64,000 nt of DNA from Phoronis australis (taxonomy: Eukaryota > Phoronida > Phoronidae). The notes below the pieces were generated by a model that was not told where the DNA came from, made no database searches, and saw only the letters and a program-made list of their open reading frames with translations. A program made the position numbers and the translations under genes. How positions within the stretch are numbered: position 1 is the stretch's first letter; every line of letters begins with the position of its first letter. Where the stretch lies: assembly GCA_002633005.1 (NCBI GenBank), contig NMRA01000238.1, positions 248,001 to 312,000 on the forward strand, given 5' to 3'. Below are positions 1-13,200 of this stretch, piece by piece.

Positions 1-1073
1 ATATGACTATTTAATGATACTTCTAGTACCCACGTAACTTTAAGAAGCCAAATGTATCACAGAGGTTATTAGCCTGTTGCTTCAGTTACTTGCTGACATT
101 GTTTATATAATATTCAGGTATTTTCCATCAGTTACCAACATGCCTTAGTCTGAAACCAGGGATCACTCTCTCCGAACTCGAACACAGTATTCGAAACTGG
201 TTTTCATGTGTTCCGCTCTACTTTTGTGCGAACTCCGGATAAGTGTCGATTATTCTGTACCCGTGTTTATTACGGTTTACGCAGATGAGAAACACACTGT
301 TTTGAGATCGAAATTTTTGTTTTGTTTGTTAGAAAATCACCATGTGTGGATATTTTTTTACCGACTTAAATTTTCAATGGCAAACAAGCTAGGCCGGTGC
401 CGTTTCGTTACGAAGTGCGTTGTCGGTAGCCGTGGCAACATACGGGTGCTTTGCAACAGTTTCACAATTTATTTCTCTCATTAATTAGCCGAATGCCTGG
501 GTCCTAATGTTGAAATTTGATGTACTTTGGCTGTGAGTCAGGGCACTTAGTGCTGGCTCCGGCCGGTGCGACAAGCAAGTTAGTACAAAATGAACTACAC
601 AAAATAACTTACAATAATTTTGCACTCAGGTGGTATCAAAACATTTTCAAGGACAACATGGCTGGCATTCAGGAATAGTTCATGAACTAGAAGGAAGTCA
701 GCTCACAGACATAAACGGGGATAGGCGATGAGCTTCTGATTTCGGCTGAGGTACAAATTTTGTTCAAATGGCTTGTAACTTGATAACAAAAAAAGGGAAC
801 GTTACACCATGTTACATAATTTGATATATATTTTCAAGTGTTTGAACTCTTGAGGAGTATCACCTATTTTTCATCTCATATAAATTTCATGGGCCAGTGA
901 GACTAGTAAACAACTTTCAAGAAATGTGTTGTCAGTCGCACCAGGGTGATGAGAGGAAACCATGTTGGACAGTGAAAAGCTGATACATTCTGAATTCGAC
1001 TTTTAGCAACACTAATGCTTGAAGTTCTAAATCTGATAAAGGAGACATCACTAGTTGTGATGTTAGAACTCAC
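1..1073 (-). other. ADAM intron, truncated by window edge
   Basis: Non-coding sequence downstream of the last visible ADAM exon. Bases around 140-300 weakly resemble a dispersed repeat also seen near 30530-30660 (shared string CTACTTTTGTGCGAACTCC). No further disintegrin exon could be recognised. Confidence 0.6.
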
Positions 1074-1233
1074 TGCCTCTGATCCGCAGTCACATTGTTC
1101 CCCGGCTTCCTTAATACCATTGCCACACACGGGGTCGGTGTAGGAAGAGGTTGGTTTATTGTTTAAGCACCCCATCTTGTTCTTTTTCATGTCATCGACA
1201 TTGCATTGGGTGAAAGACCTTGGATCAGAGGTA
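1074..1233 (-). CDS. ADAM exon: end of protease and start of disintegrin domain
   Basis: The first base completes the Gly codon from the active-site exon. The exon then reads [16 protein letters not shown], a segment ending GCLNNKP, and [20 protein letters not shown]. The CGNGxxExGEQCDCG string is the conserved opening of the disintegrin domain. Acceptor TTATTTCAG, donor GTGAGT in phase 0. The next exon lies to the left of the window. Confidence 0.95.
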
Positions 1234-4200
1234 CTGAAATAAAGATAATATGAAGCACATTTATAAAGTTGCGACTTTCTAAATGTGTGAAAACATGTAA
1301 TGCATCTCATGCGCGCACCCAGCCTAAAAAGTGGGAGGCTCGATTTTTTTAGAATGAGGACCATTTACTAAGTTTCATAGGGTACTTTCAGAGCTATGAA
1401 TTGTACATTCGCCGAATTCTGGCAGTGCCTGCCTTTTTAGTCGACTTTTGTCTCAATTCCTATTTTTTTCGCAGTTTTTGTTTCCCTGAGGTGGAATTTT
1501 TTGCCCACTTCGCCAAATGGGGGGATTCCCCGAACCCCCTCCCCATGGGTGCACACATGCATCTATCGTTGGAATAACACTTGCGGCGAGAAAGCGTTCA
1601 TAAGTGTTTTTTGAATCCATGAAGGTTCAAATAAAAAGCCAGCGTATGTTTCTGTGACGATGGCCAAACAGATATGTAGTTTAATCTACGGATGATTTAA
1701 ATAGGGTCTACCCAAAGTGTGGTTGCACTTGCTTACAGAGACACAAATATCAACGAAATCAAACAAGTAGGAAACAAGTTTGGAATAATTTATCTCTGGC
1801 TGCAGGTACTCCCTATGATCTCCACTTATGTCAAAAATTAAAAAACTGTAATTTCAGACTCGAACTATTCTTCTGAAAAACACAAAATGACGAAAGACTC
1901 GTAATTATATTACAACTTACCAGTGTCATTTTATTTAATCGTGTAACTAGTTTTTTCCAATTAATTGTTTTGGAATCGGTATTTATAGCACAATATTAGC
2001 CTCGAATGGCAGATACAACCGTGTAATAACCAATAAAGTTATCTCACTAGTGAGATAACAATTTGGCGGGAAACCGAGGACGGACTCGAATCCGGAATTG
2101 CTGTTCGCCGACTTTACCACAACACCATGCAGCAACTGACGTCATCAAGAGTGAAAATAGAATACTTAAATGAGCACGTGCAATAATCCCATGTTCAACA
2201 AACCGCATTGTACTGTACTTATACGCTACGAAAAATAAGACACATAATTTCCATAAAAATGATTCCTTAATTCAGTGAAATTTTTCTCGCATGTCCTCTT
2301 ACTTGTAAATCACCGATCTCCAGTTTGAATGCGGGTATCGTGTCGTCAGGATCTTTGACTTGAGAATTATATTCAGTTACCAGTGGTAACATAATTTAGC
2401 AGATGATAATTTCCCGGTCGAAGCTTAGCGTGAAAAAAACGTGTTTTAAGCTATAATAGTTGGTAAACCTTAATTTATAAATTCAATATATTTCTATTAT
2501 ATTTAAGTTTTCAATTGGTTTTGAGTAAAAGCATTATTTGACAAAAATAGCCCAGTTTTTCTTAAAAGGTCACGACATCCGACCCCGGGCCTCTGACATA
2601 GAAAGTAGTTACAAAGCCGTGGAGAGTCAGAAAAGGTAAATCGATTCATTGCAATGTTTCTCGTTTAGTATGTGGTAACGCCCCTCGGGCGATAATTCTC
2701 CAAAATCCACTCGGGATCTAGATAACGGGGGATAACGACTTCGACATGTAATAATCTATATTTATAATCGTTTTTGTTTCAGTTTAGGAAATGTAATGCA
2801 TTGACTGTGGCGTGCGTGTAAAATGAACAACAAAAAATCACGACAAAGTAACTTACTTGGCAATATTTTATGTCGCCAAGTAACAATGCAAGATTAACCA
2901 CTGAGAAATATGTGGGTCCCAACAAAATGGTCACGCTAGTTGTGATGTGGGATGTGCACACGCACCTCACTTTCACTAAGTGACTGTTAAACATCTCAGA
3001 ACGCGTCATCTGTTGTTCTGCGAGAGTCCAGTAACAAGCAGAGACAAAAATGTCACTGTTACATGTACGTTGTGAGTCGAAAATTCTTTCAATTCCAGTT
3101 AAATGATGTTCATTGGCACTATAAACATCATTTAGAACAAGTTTTATTGGAATGTGTTTGTGTGTCCTGTTGACTTACCCAACGGCAGCCATGATACAGC
3201 CTCCATTCCACGAGCACGTAGCGCATGCGCGACCGTCATCGTGCATCATGCCGAGGTTGTGACCCATTTCGTGCGCCATTGTTTGAGCAAGAGCAATTGT
3301 AGTAGCTTCGTTCTGTAGAAATACATCAAATTAGTTGACCAGGAAAGCGCGTGTCGAGTGCGACAACACACGTCACAACAACCCCAAGCACAAATAAACC
3401 ACTATGATATTTAAGTTACGAATAAGAACTTCTGTTCTAATAAAATCGGCCTCTTAACACCCAAAAAACAAGTAAACGGCAGGTATACCTTGGAGTCTTA
3501 CCTCGTTAATACCACAACTCAAAGCTCCGCACATTGAATCCATGTAGCCTAGTCCAACAACACCCCCAGTCAAGTCAATTCCTCTGAAATTAAAATTATT
3601 CTTAACGTTTTTCACAACACAACACCTTTTTGCTTGCGTGAAATTCCATTATGGTCCTTCAAAGAGATGGCGGACGTCAAAACGTACTCGAAAATGATCA
3701 CTAGGAGCTAGGCACACAATACAACAAATCTGTCCGAAACTAGAAAAGTCGCCATCATCTCAGTCGATAGAGGATTACATGCCAAATTTAATAATATTTC
3801 GTCAGGTAATCGATAGATACAGGGCAAACATAAATAAGAGCATCGCAAACAGTATGCTACTAGGAATGTTTATTGACATAAAATGGTCAACAGATGTCCC
3901 AGAATATGTTGAACCTGTTCAAAAACGGGAAAACCTCGTTGTCTTACCTTCAGAAATACATTCGCAAAATTTCAGGAAACTCTCTGTAGGAACGTCGATA
4001 TAACAGAGGCAAACGTAAAAAAGCATTGCTACCATGAGGCACAGAAGAAGTCGAATATGTCCGAAAGGCATTAACATCTCAGTACTATCACATTCATGTG
4101 AATGCAGTTATTTCATAGAGAGCCTGTAAGGGTTTCAGGGTGTAACAAATTGCACAGTGGTCGGAATTGTCCGAAAATCAACGTCAGTCGTTCTGTTGTC

Positions 4201-7200
4201 AGTAGGAAAACACATCTGCTAATTTTCTGTGATTCTTTTGGCGGACAGAGAGACTGACGCCAAAATAAAAAGGGCCACTATGTGGCGCACAGTACGTCTA
4301 ATCCGCCCGAAACTAGAGGACTGTTGTCGTCTACTTAAGAGAAACCTGTTTGCTAAAATTTCTTGAACGTCTGTAAAGGAGCTAAGACAATACAGAGGAA
4401 AACATAAAAATAAAATTGCCTCTTCGGAAACCAGCGGCTCGCCGATTGTACGAAAGTCGTAGTCATCTGTTGTCATATTCATAACAAAACACGAAAAAAT
4501 TCACAAATATCCCAAGAGGTGCTAAAAAGATGCTGCTGCGGACGCAAAAACAAAACTGCCACAAGGGGGCACAACATTAGTCAGACCCGTCTGAAAATTA
4601 ACGTCAGACTCAACAGGAAAACATCTACTAATTTTCACAACGAGCGGTTTGGAACTAGGTGCCGAACAATACGTCGAATGCATCCGATACTAAGAAGATG
4701 TCGTCTTCTCCTCAACGGAAACCTTTTCGTCAAATTTCTTGAAAATCTGTCAAGGATCTCGGAAGATACAAAAGGGAAACGTAAAAACAAGTAAACTTGC
4801 CAGTTGGGGCATAGCGGTAGTCAGATCCGTACGAAACCATGTATTACAAGCAACCCCACATTGCTTTTAAGGTGAGAATCTCGGGATTACTGAACGCAAC
4901 CTTCGGCTGCATTCCGTACAAGAGTGCAACAAAAGCGATTTCATGCAAGTCTTCGTGAGATATAGTCATGCATTGCTAGTAATTTACGTTATCATGCAAG
5001 CTTTTGCTTGCGAGTGTCTTGCCTCTACGGATAACAACGGTGGCATCATTGAATACGTTTCCTGAAAAGCTGATACAACTGGATGCGAAAAATAATTTCA
5101 ATGATTTCTATGAAAGTACTTGACAACTCTCAAATTTCAATTACTCGATGTCTTGGTGAGGATTGACTGCCGCAACGTCTAAGTGTCCACCAGAATAAGT
5201 GACGAAGAGCAGACTGGTATACTCACGTGACGAGCTGGGCGACATCATAGTTGATGGTGTCGGCTAGAATGTACTTCTCTTTATACTTCTGGAAATTTTC
5301 CAGTGTTTTGGATTCGTCTGTCAATATTGTAATTTTGTCATTCTGTGACCAATTTTCAACGCCAGTCAGCACAACCCGTATGTTCAGTCCCTTATAAAAC
5401 TGAAAAAGAATGATCCGTTGAATTTCACTATCATTTGTAAACAGTAATGCTTTTAAATTGGTTTTAGTTTCAAAGATTTCCAAACAAAATACCTCCAGGT
5501 TAGTCTCAGTGAAATGACTACTGTATGCCTATTAGTGAAAACAGTTTATTTTAAATATGTCAGTGAATAACCGGGCCAGTTCATTGCACTATCATGATAA
5601 ATGTATGTTTAACTAATATTTTTTTACGTAGGCGCATTATTAGCATCGGTTGCAGTGACATGTAAATGTTGAAAACATTAAAGTGCTTAATATCACCAAT
5701 TTCATATCAAAAAAAAAAACAAAAAAACAACCTCACCTGTCCATCATTTGTCAAATTAGAACACTCGCAAACACTATCTGGCGATATGATCTCGAGTTAC
5801 GAGCATTTATTGGTCGATACATCCTATGCAGAATTAGGACAACCAATCACAGCATTAGTCATCCTCCATGGTTGTGTTTAGAGTAAAAAGTCGTCAGACA
5901 TTGCTGCTCGTTTTCCCGAGGTTTATAGTATAATAAAGAATGGCGAGACACTGGATTTGTGGTGGTTTTGACAAATCAGTATTTGACCAAGCTGTGACCG
6001 TTTTCATTTTCGGGTGGGACATCATGCGACCAAATGTCTGTCTTAGGTCTTAAGTAATTTTTAATGAAACAGACGCTGAGTGAGCAACGCAAAAGGGCCG
6101 TAGAATAAAGCCATTACTTTAGTTGCTTCAACTGTTACGGCAAATGTGCTAACTTGTGTCATTTCCCGAACAATTAAACTTACTATGAGCCTAAAATCTA
6201 CACAGATTTAACGCATTTTACGATAAATCGGCAATTGAAACTCGCGTTGCGCAAAATACATGTGGACAGCTGTCTCCGCGCTGTGAATGGCCGCGTAAAC
6301 CGGGCCAACGCGAAAATGAAAGCAAAATGCTACCTCATTAGTGTTGGCGTTCGCGTTTGAACGTGTAGCAAAACATTCTAACTCTTCGGGTTATTGCACG
6401 GTCACGTGACTAGGTTACTGCATTATTTTTCAAGACAGAATTCTTGACAGGAAGTCCTATCCAGAACACCTCCGGAATTTTCAGGGCCACAAATTATCCT
6501 TCGGAAGTGCTTCATATCTGCGCATGTGTAAACACCAATCACTACAGTAAAGGAATATTTCAAAGACGACTACTAAAATACTCGAGGTGTTCCAAATAGG
6601 AACCCCCATCACGTGGTAAGTTTTCTACCTTGCTAGTGCTCCGAATAAAAGTATGCAGTGAGAACTCAAATGTTTAGCTAGGAGAGCGAATAGAACCAAT
6701 GGTACGCTTTTTCGTCAAAACGTGCTGAAATAAAGCCTAGTACTTTTTCTCACAAAGTCTATTTTTTGTTCGACATTCGCAGGCACTGTTTGTGCTGGAA
6801 CACCCAATAAGCCCTAGAGATTTTAATTGCTGCTCACTAAGTAGGCCCGTGTGCCAGTATTCTGAAACTTGACGTTGTCAGTGAAAGCTTGTAAGACTAT
6901 TTTATTTTTATGAGAAAAAAGAGCTGGTGATTATGAACGTATTTTACCTCATCGATGGCATTAGCAACTTCAATAGATCTCTTGCGAATGTTTTCTAAGG
7001 TTGGGTTCGCCTGCCACTGAAAGATACAAAAACCATAAGTGAACATAAAGCATATGCATCCGTTTGTTAATTGGCAGTCACTTGTATTAAGGTGTTTTGA
7101 CTTTTGCTTGAAATCGCATATGAGGTATTCGTTATTGTACAGTATGTATCCATACCATTAGAGCAACGTAAAGCCTTGATATGCGCCTACACTACACCTG

Positions 7201-10200
7201 TATGTTTCAACGTAGGGGATGCCTCAGTCGCCGAAATTGCGCGATATTCTATTATTGCCCGCACAACGCCGCCAAATACCCTTATGAAAATTTTTATTGG
7301 AATACATTTTGATATATCATCCGGATACGCACTTCCTCCCAAAAGTACAGGAAAAACCCTTGTCGAGACAAAAACTGCAACTAAAGGGTGCCACAGAAAT
7401 CGACTGGCCTTCGCCCATTGTAGTAACATACTTCTGTGTCGAATTTCATTGATTTTCGTCGATTGGTTTCCAAGATGTCATCGGGAAACCCTTCTCCAAA
7501 CACGTTTGCTTCTTGTGGAGACCACACTGGCCACATGAAATTACTGCAGCAGTCAAACTGCCCGAAAATCAAGTGGTGCCGGAGCAATGTCGTACATACT
7601 TCCAAGTCACGTTCCATTGAAATCCGTCAATCGGTTCTCTCAATATCGTCCAGAAACTATCTTACCCACAAGTACTTGAAAAAGACTATTGTCGAGACTA
7701 AAACGGTCACTAGGGGTTGTTACAGTGGTTGCATGCATCACCATAGTGATGGCTTACACTTCTGCGTTAAATTTCATCAAGATCGGACCAGGAGTTATGA
7801 GAAATTGAATATCAACGCACAGGAACAAAATGGCCACTAAGAAAACGCCGTTCCTCCAAAAGCACTAAAAGTCCCTTGTCGAAACCGAAACGGCTACTGG
7901 GACTGTTCTGGAGTGCTCAAATCCACCAGAAAATTGACTGATTTCAGCACATTGTCATCACAATGGTTCTCAAAATGTCCTCCGGAAACGTTTTTCTCCC
8001 AAAAATAGAGATGAGAAAGGCCCTTCTAGATACCCAAACGGATACCACGCGGTGTTGCGATGGTCGAATTAACGAAAAGGGACTGGTGCAGGAGCATTGT
8101 CGTGACATACTTTAATCTCAAGTTGGATTGAAATCCGTCGATCGGTTATCTAGATATCGTCTGGAAACACCTTTCTCACAAAACACCGAAAAGTCTCGCT
8201 CCTCTGGCTCTATCTGGAGCAGATTGCAATGTGGCAAGCTGCAGTTAAACACTACCCTAAACACTTGTGTCAAATTTCATCAAGATCTGACCATGAAGTG
8301 TTGAACTACTGAACGGATGCCTGCGCCTGATAATGACACGATGCCACGACATACATATATGTAGGCGCATAAAAATCACGAAGTTGTACCGCGATGAAGC
8401 GCTTCTCTGCATCGTTAATATTAGTGCTATGTTCTGGTCGAAGTAGTGTGAGATGCAATTGTTTTCAGTACACCAGGTAAAAGCTAGTTATTCGCTCTTC
8501 TTAGAATCTATTCATTACTACGTCTTGTTCGTTATTAACTTGAGGTATAAATTTTATATCAGTACATGTTCACATACCGTTCTGTAGTCGTTGACGATAT
8601 AAAGTTCAATATAGCGAGTGTCGGTGTTCTGGTTGTACTTTGATATACTGCTTCGTATCTAAAAGAAAGGATAAACATACTTATGCTACACATATGTCCA
8701 GGAAAGGAATAACACGTTTTCCAAGCTCCGTTTACGGAGATAAAAAGCAAACATAACCAGAATAAAAGGTACAGACACTCAACAAGCAGGAAATGGAATC
8801 TCTGGAAAGTTGAACGGGTTCGTAAGAGGTTTTCGCTTAAATAGGTCAACTAGAATTGTTGTATAGTAAGCTGCAGCTAGGGCGGAAACCATGGCAACTT
8901 ATCTATCGAACTTCCGGACACACCTGTCTGAAAATTTTGTACCAAAGTTAAACCCAGCGTTTGACGGCGTGATTTGATCGATTGACTGATTACTTGTAAT
9001 GTGTAGTGATCATTTGCAAAACAGCTTATCAGAGCTCAGTCTTGTACTGAGACTCCTATTGAATACATAAACCATAAGTTCTTGGATATTTATGGAAATA
9101 AGTAGAATCTGTTTCTGTAGAATCATTCTACGTTGAGGATATTGATCTTATAGTCTATTGATTTGAAGGATAGATTTCGGTAATGCCGTTTTACCCATTT
9201 TAGGAACAAATAGAGTGTTTTGGAGACATGACTCAATGTTTGAAAGTTAGATTTTTCCCTCACCGTGAAATTTTTTGCCGTAATACAAGCCATTTTGCTA
9301 AACATCTTGGTAGCCTTTATAAAACAAAATTGGAACATTCCGTGGCCTTATACAAACAAATAGTGAAATATTGTACTGTCACTTTTACGATGACTTCGTA
9401 CACAAGAGAGCCCGTATTAAGATAGTAACAGAGTTGTTTGAAATTTAGATTAAATACAGGTGAACAAGTACAAGAACAACGGTTACCTTTCTCGATAAAA
9501 CTCTATTTCCCTCAGAGGAAGAAGGCCATACATGTTTTTGAGTAATGTCGTGGGTGTCTTTTATACCTGTGATGAATACACAAATATAAATTACGTAAAG
9601 TATGCTTTGCCGTCTATCCTGACGACACTTCTAATCTGATCGGCCAAGGATTATACGACCGATAAACAAGAAAACCAGTGGTATACTGTACAGGCCACCC
9701 GACAATCAGGGCAAATAGGACAAAATGAATGTATGTCTGAAAAAATTTTGACAGAGTCTCCAAGTTATCGGTACTATACATGCCAGAGTCAAATTTGATC
9801 AAAAATACAGGAGCTAGGTCGATGGCAGCCATTACCACATGCAGTCGTGGCATTGACTGAGGCAGGTACTTGAGTAATGAATTAGAGAATTACATAGACA
9901 AACAACACTAGTCAGTTGGATAACACACATTCAACTCATCACAGGTCTGAGCTGAGTTTCTTAGACTCAAGAGTTTCGCTAAGGAAGCTAGGCTAAGCGT
10001 ACTCATGTATTTCACTTGTAATATCTATTCACTATTAACGAAAAGTCGCCATTATCCTTGAAAACGAGATTTTGTGTCCTGCAAGCTACAATGGTTCTGC
10101 ATGTTTGGAACACGCGCGCTTTCACAATTGCGTTGCTAAATATGGTGCTAAAACAATGCACAACAACCATTTTTGAAGAGCCCCCAAAGTGTAAAAGTAG

Positions 10201-13200
10201 TGAATAGAATGCACATTTGGGTCGAGTTGAATAACGCTAGTACCTCCCTAGAAAAGCAAGATATCGCGAGATTATATGTTGTCGTATATTTGCGATGAAA
10301 GTTCGTGACTTTGGCTAGATTTTTCTCGCCGCGAGACAACTATTGAACTCTACCCTAGTATTGAAGTGCCTAGCGCAATGCTAAACTGTTCTCAGCATCC
10401 CTGGTGGTTTCACAGCAGCCAGCAGCTGTCAGTGAACCAAGCCCAAGAAACGAATGAACAGCAACAACTGGGCACAAGACATGGATGAATATGTACACAC
10501 TTACATCACAAAAATCGCATAAAAGGATTTCATTTTTGTTAGAAAACGCTAATTTCGAAATTGTTCGAGGTATCGACAAAGTACAGGTATGAACAAAAAT
10601 TGGTCAAATTAAAGTAACTATAGCGATGACAAGGTTAATTCAGACAGACACCACACGTGAAAAGACGGTGCATGTATTGTTTAGACACTTGATTTACCAG
10701 CCAATACTGAGCTGTTCAAAGATTAGCTTGTCTACTACTTATTTATTCGCATTATGTTAAAATTTCGCCTTGCACAAGATTACACTAAACATTGAGTTAA
10801 AAATCCACTCTGTATATTTTTTGATACATCTTTGCACGTCTATTTCTATAGTAGCACTTTCGCCATATTGACTTGGTGGCCGTGAGGGACCTCGAAATGG
10901 CACTTGGGGTGTGCGTGGCGTAAATGCGTTTGGCGGAACCATCCATTGTGAGGAGGCAGTGTGGCCTAGTGTGATAAGTGTCCATTTTCTTTACTTGAGG
11001 TCTTGTGTTCGAGTCCTACTGATTCACGCTGCTAAGCCCTTGAGTCATATTTTTCGCTCCTCAGCTTTGGTTTTAATTAAATATTAATAAAGCATAAAAA
11101 TGGTTCCAGGTGATCAGTACAATGGGCCCACATGCGCGGCCTGTGCACGCCTGGTGCAACGTGTATCAGACCGCCTGCACTATTTTCTATACAACCATCC
11201 ATTGTTAAAACGTTGCACAGTGTTATCAACACGAAGTTTGTAAAATACATACCGCAGGTCCTCTGCGTCTTGTTTATGACGTCACTTTCTTTGTAAACTA
11301 CATGTAAGTGGTTCTCTATCCCATCATCGTCTGCCATTTTAGTGTATGGTGTGATATGGAAAGTCTCTTGTTGAGCGCTAAACATGCCACTGGGATTGGG
11401 AAAATGTAAAAAAATAGGATTGTATTTGTTTATAAATGAACTATGATTAAAATAGGAAGTCTTGCTTTAAAGCAAGAAACAATTGACTGTCCCGGACTGA
11501 ACTCTCCGGAGGTAGAAAAGTGCGCTGCATGATTGCCTTACTTTTCAAAATATCAGGGCGGCGCTCCTGAGTTGGTTAACAATTGAATTGCCTCCAGTAC
11601 TGATGTTTAGCATTTTGCCTATTTCTCAGTCTCAGCATGGTGAATTGCATAATAATTAAGATATGAGATGGTGTCTAGTATATTTGCATGAGGAGAAGCA
11701 GGACAAGTGATTGACACCTGTGCTGCATTGTGGATGAATCTTTTAGAATTAGTGCGATGCTGTCGTATTTCAGGACAGGCCTATAATAATTGGTTTGCTG
11801 CGCCAGGTCTAACGTGGGTTCATAAAGTTTAGTCATGTAAAATTAGGAACGCTAACTAAACTTGTTAATAAAATCTAAAAGACACCCACGCCATAAACAG
11901 TTAACAAAAACCAACCGTCCATATTCTAATATTTATCAAACTGGCTACAATTTTAACAGCACTGAAGACTGGCTGGTCTGCTACTCCGTTCAATTGCTGT
12001 TCTACACACGCAAGCAGTGGCTTGAGTGGGAAAAATATCGAGTCACGTTCAAACTGCTAGTCAACCTGATTTTCATTATTTTTAAGGCTAACAGTGTTTT
12101 AGATAATTTCCAATTAGAAACTCCCGTTTGTGATTGAGAAAAACGACGAGAGAACTTCTACCGACGAGTTGCCATCTGGTCTCTTTGCAAAGCGATCAGC
12201 TACTTCAAATTAAAATAAAACAGTGGAAATCTACCGGAAATATATCGGTAATCACATAGTTAAAGTTTTCTTTCTGTTCACAAGAGGACACTGCGAAGGG
12301 AATTTACAGCAGCCTGGTCCCCAAGCCTCAAGATGGCGCTGATCGGTTTGGCCGTTTGAGGCTCGATAAGGAGACTCGCTGGTTCGCTAGGTGGTCAGTA
12401 GCCAGCACGGGTTAGGCACGTAGGGAACCAGCGAGGATGAGGGGACATGTCGTGTGCGCGCTGATTGGCCGCAGACGACGTTCAGTGCTAACAAGAGCGA
12501 CACAAAAAACCTTCAAAAACTTGAATCTCTGATATTTAAATAGCAGTTCTGGGACATTCTTGTCCTTACTTCTTTGATGTGATCATATTAATTATCTTTT
12601 CCAGACACGAAGATTTTGACTATTTATTGTTGGCACATTCTTTGTTGCTGCCCGGAAGCAGAAGACCCTGTTTTCGTTAGTGTTTGGAATAAAAGGTGCT
12701 CGTGTTCTTATTGCCAATTCTGTTTTATGGAACTCAACTCTGATTTATACACGTCTCCAAATTTATCATAGGTGACAGCAGATATTTACGAGCCGTCTCA
12801 AAATGCACATAAAAACACCAAACAGCATCGCTGGTAAGTACGTTTTGTGGTAGATGAAATCCCCCGAATTGGTGGTTCTTTCGAAACATCTTACCTGAGT
12901 CCATTGCACGTACTCAGGACAACACTGGACACGTCATGACCACGAACCTTTCCATGATAAAAACAATGTTCAGGTTTGACCTGTTAATAGAATCAGTGCT
13001 TATCAAAACATGACAGGCAACTTGTGTTTAGGAGGTGAAACTAATCTCGGCATTCGAAAACAGAGCATTAACAACATTTGTAATCACAAAAGTCATTATT
13101 TTCAAAAACACTCACTGGCAAACAGAAATTTACTAGATACTTCAGCATTGCTTTGTTAACCCTTCAAAGAGTTGGATATTTTACCTGATTTCGAATAGTG

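Noticed and set aside
2041-2135. Possible functional tRNA gene.
   Set aside because: A- and B-box-like segments exist, but I could not pair an acceptor stem or an anticodon arm, so a SINE remnant is more likely.
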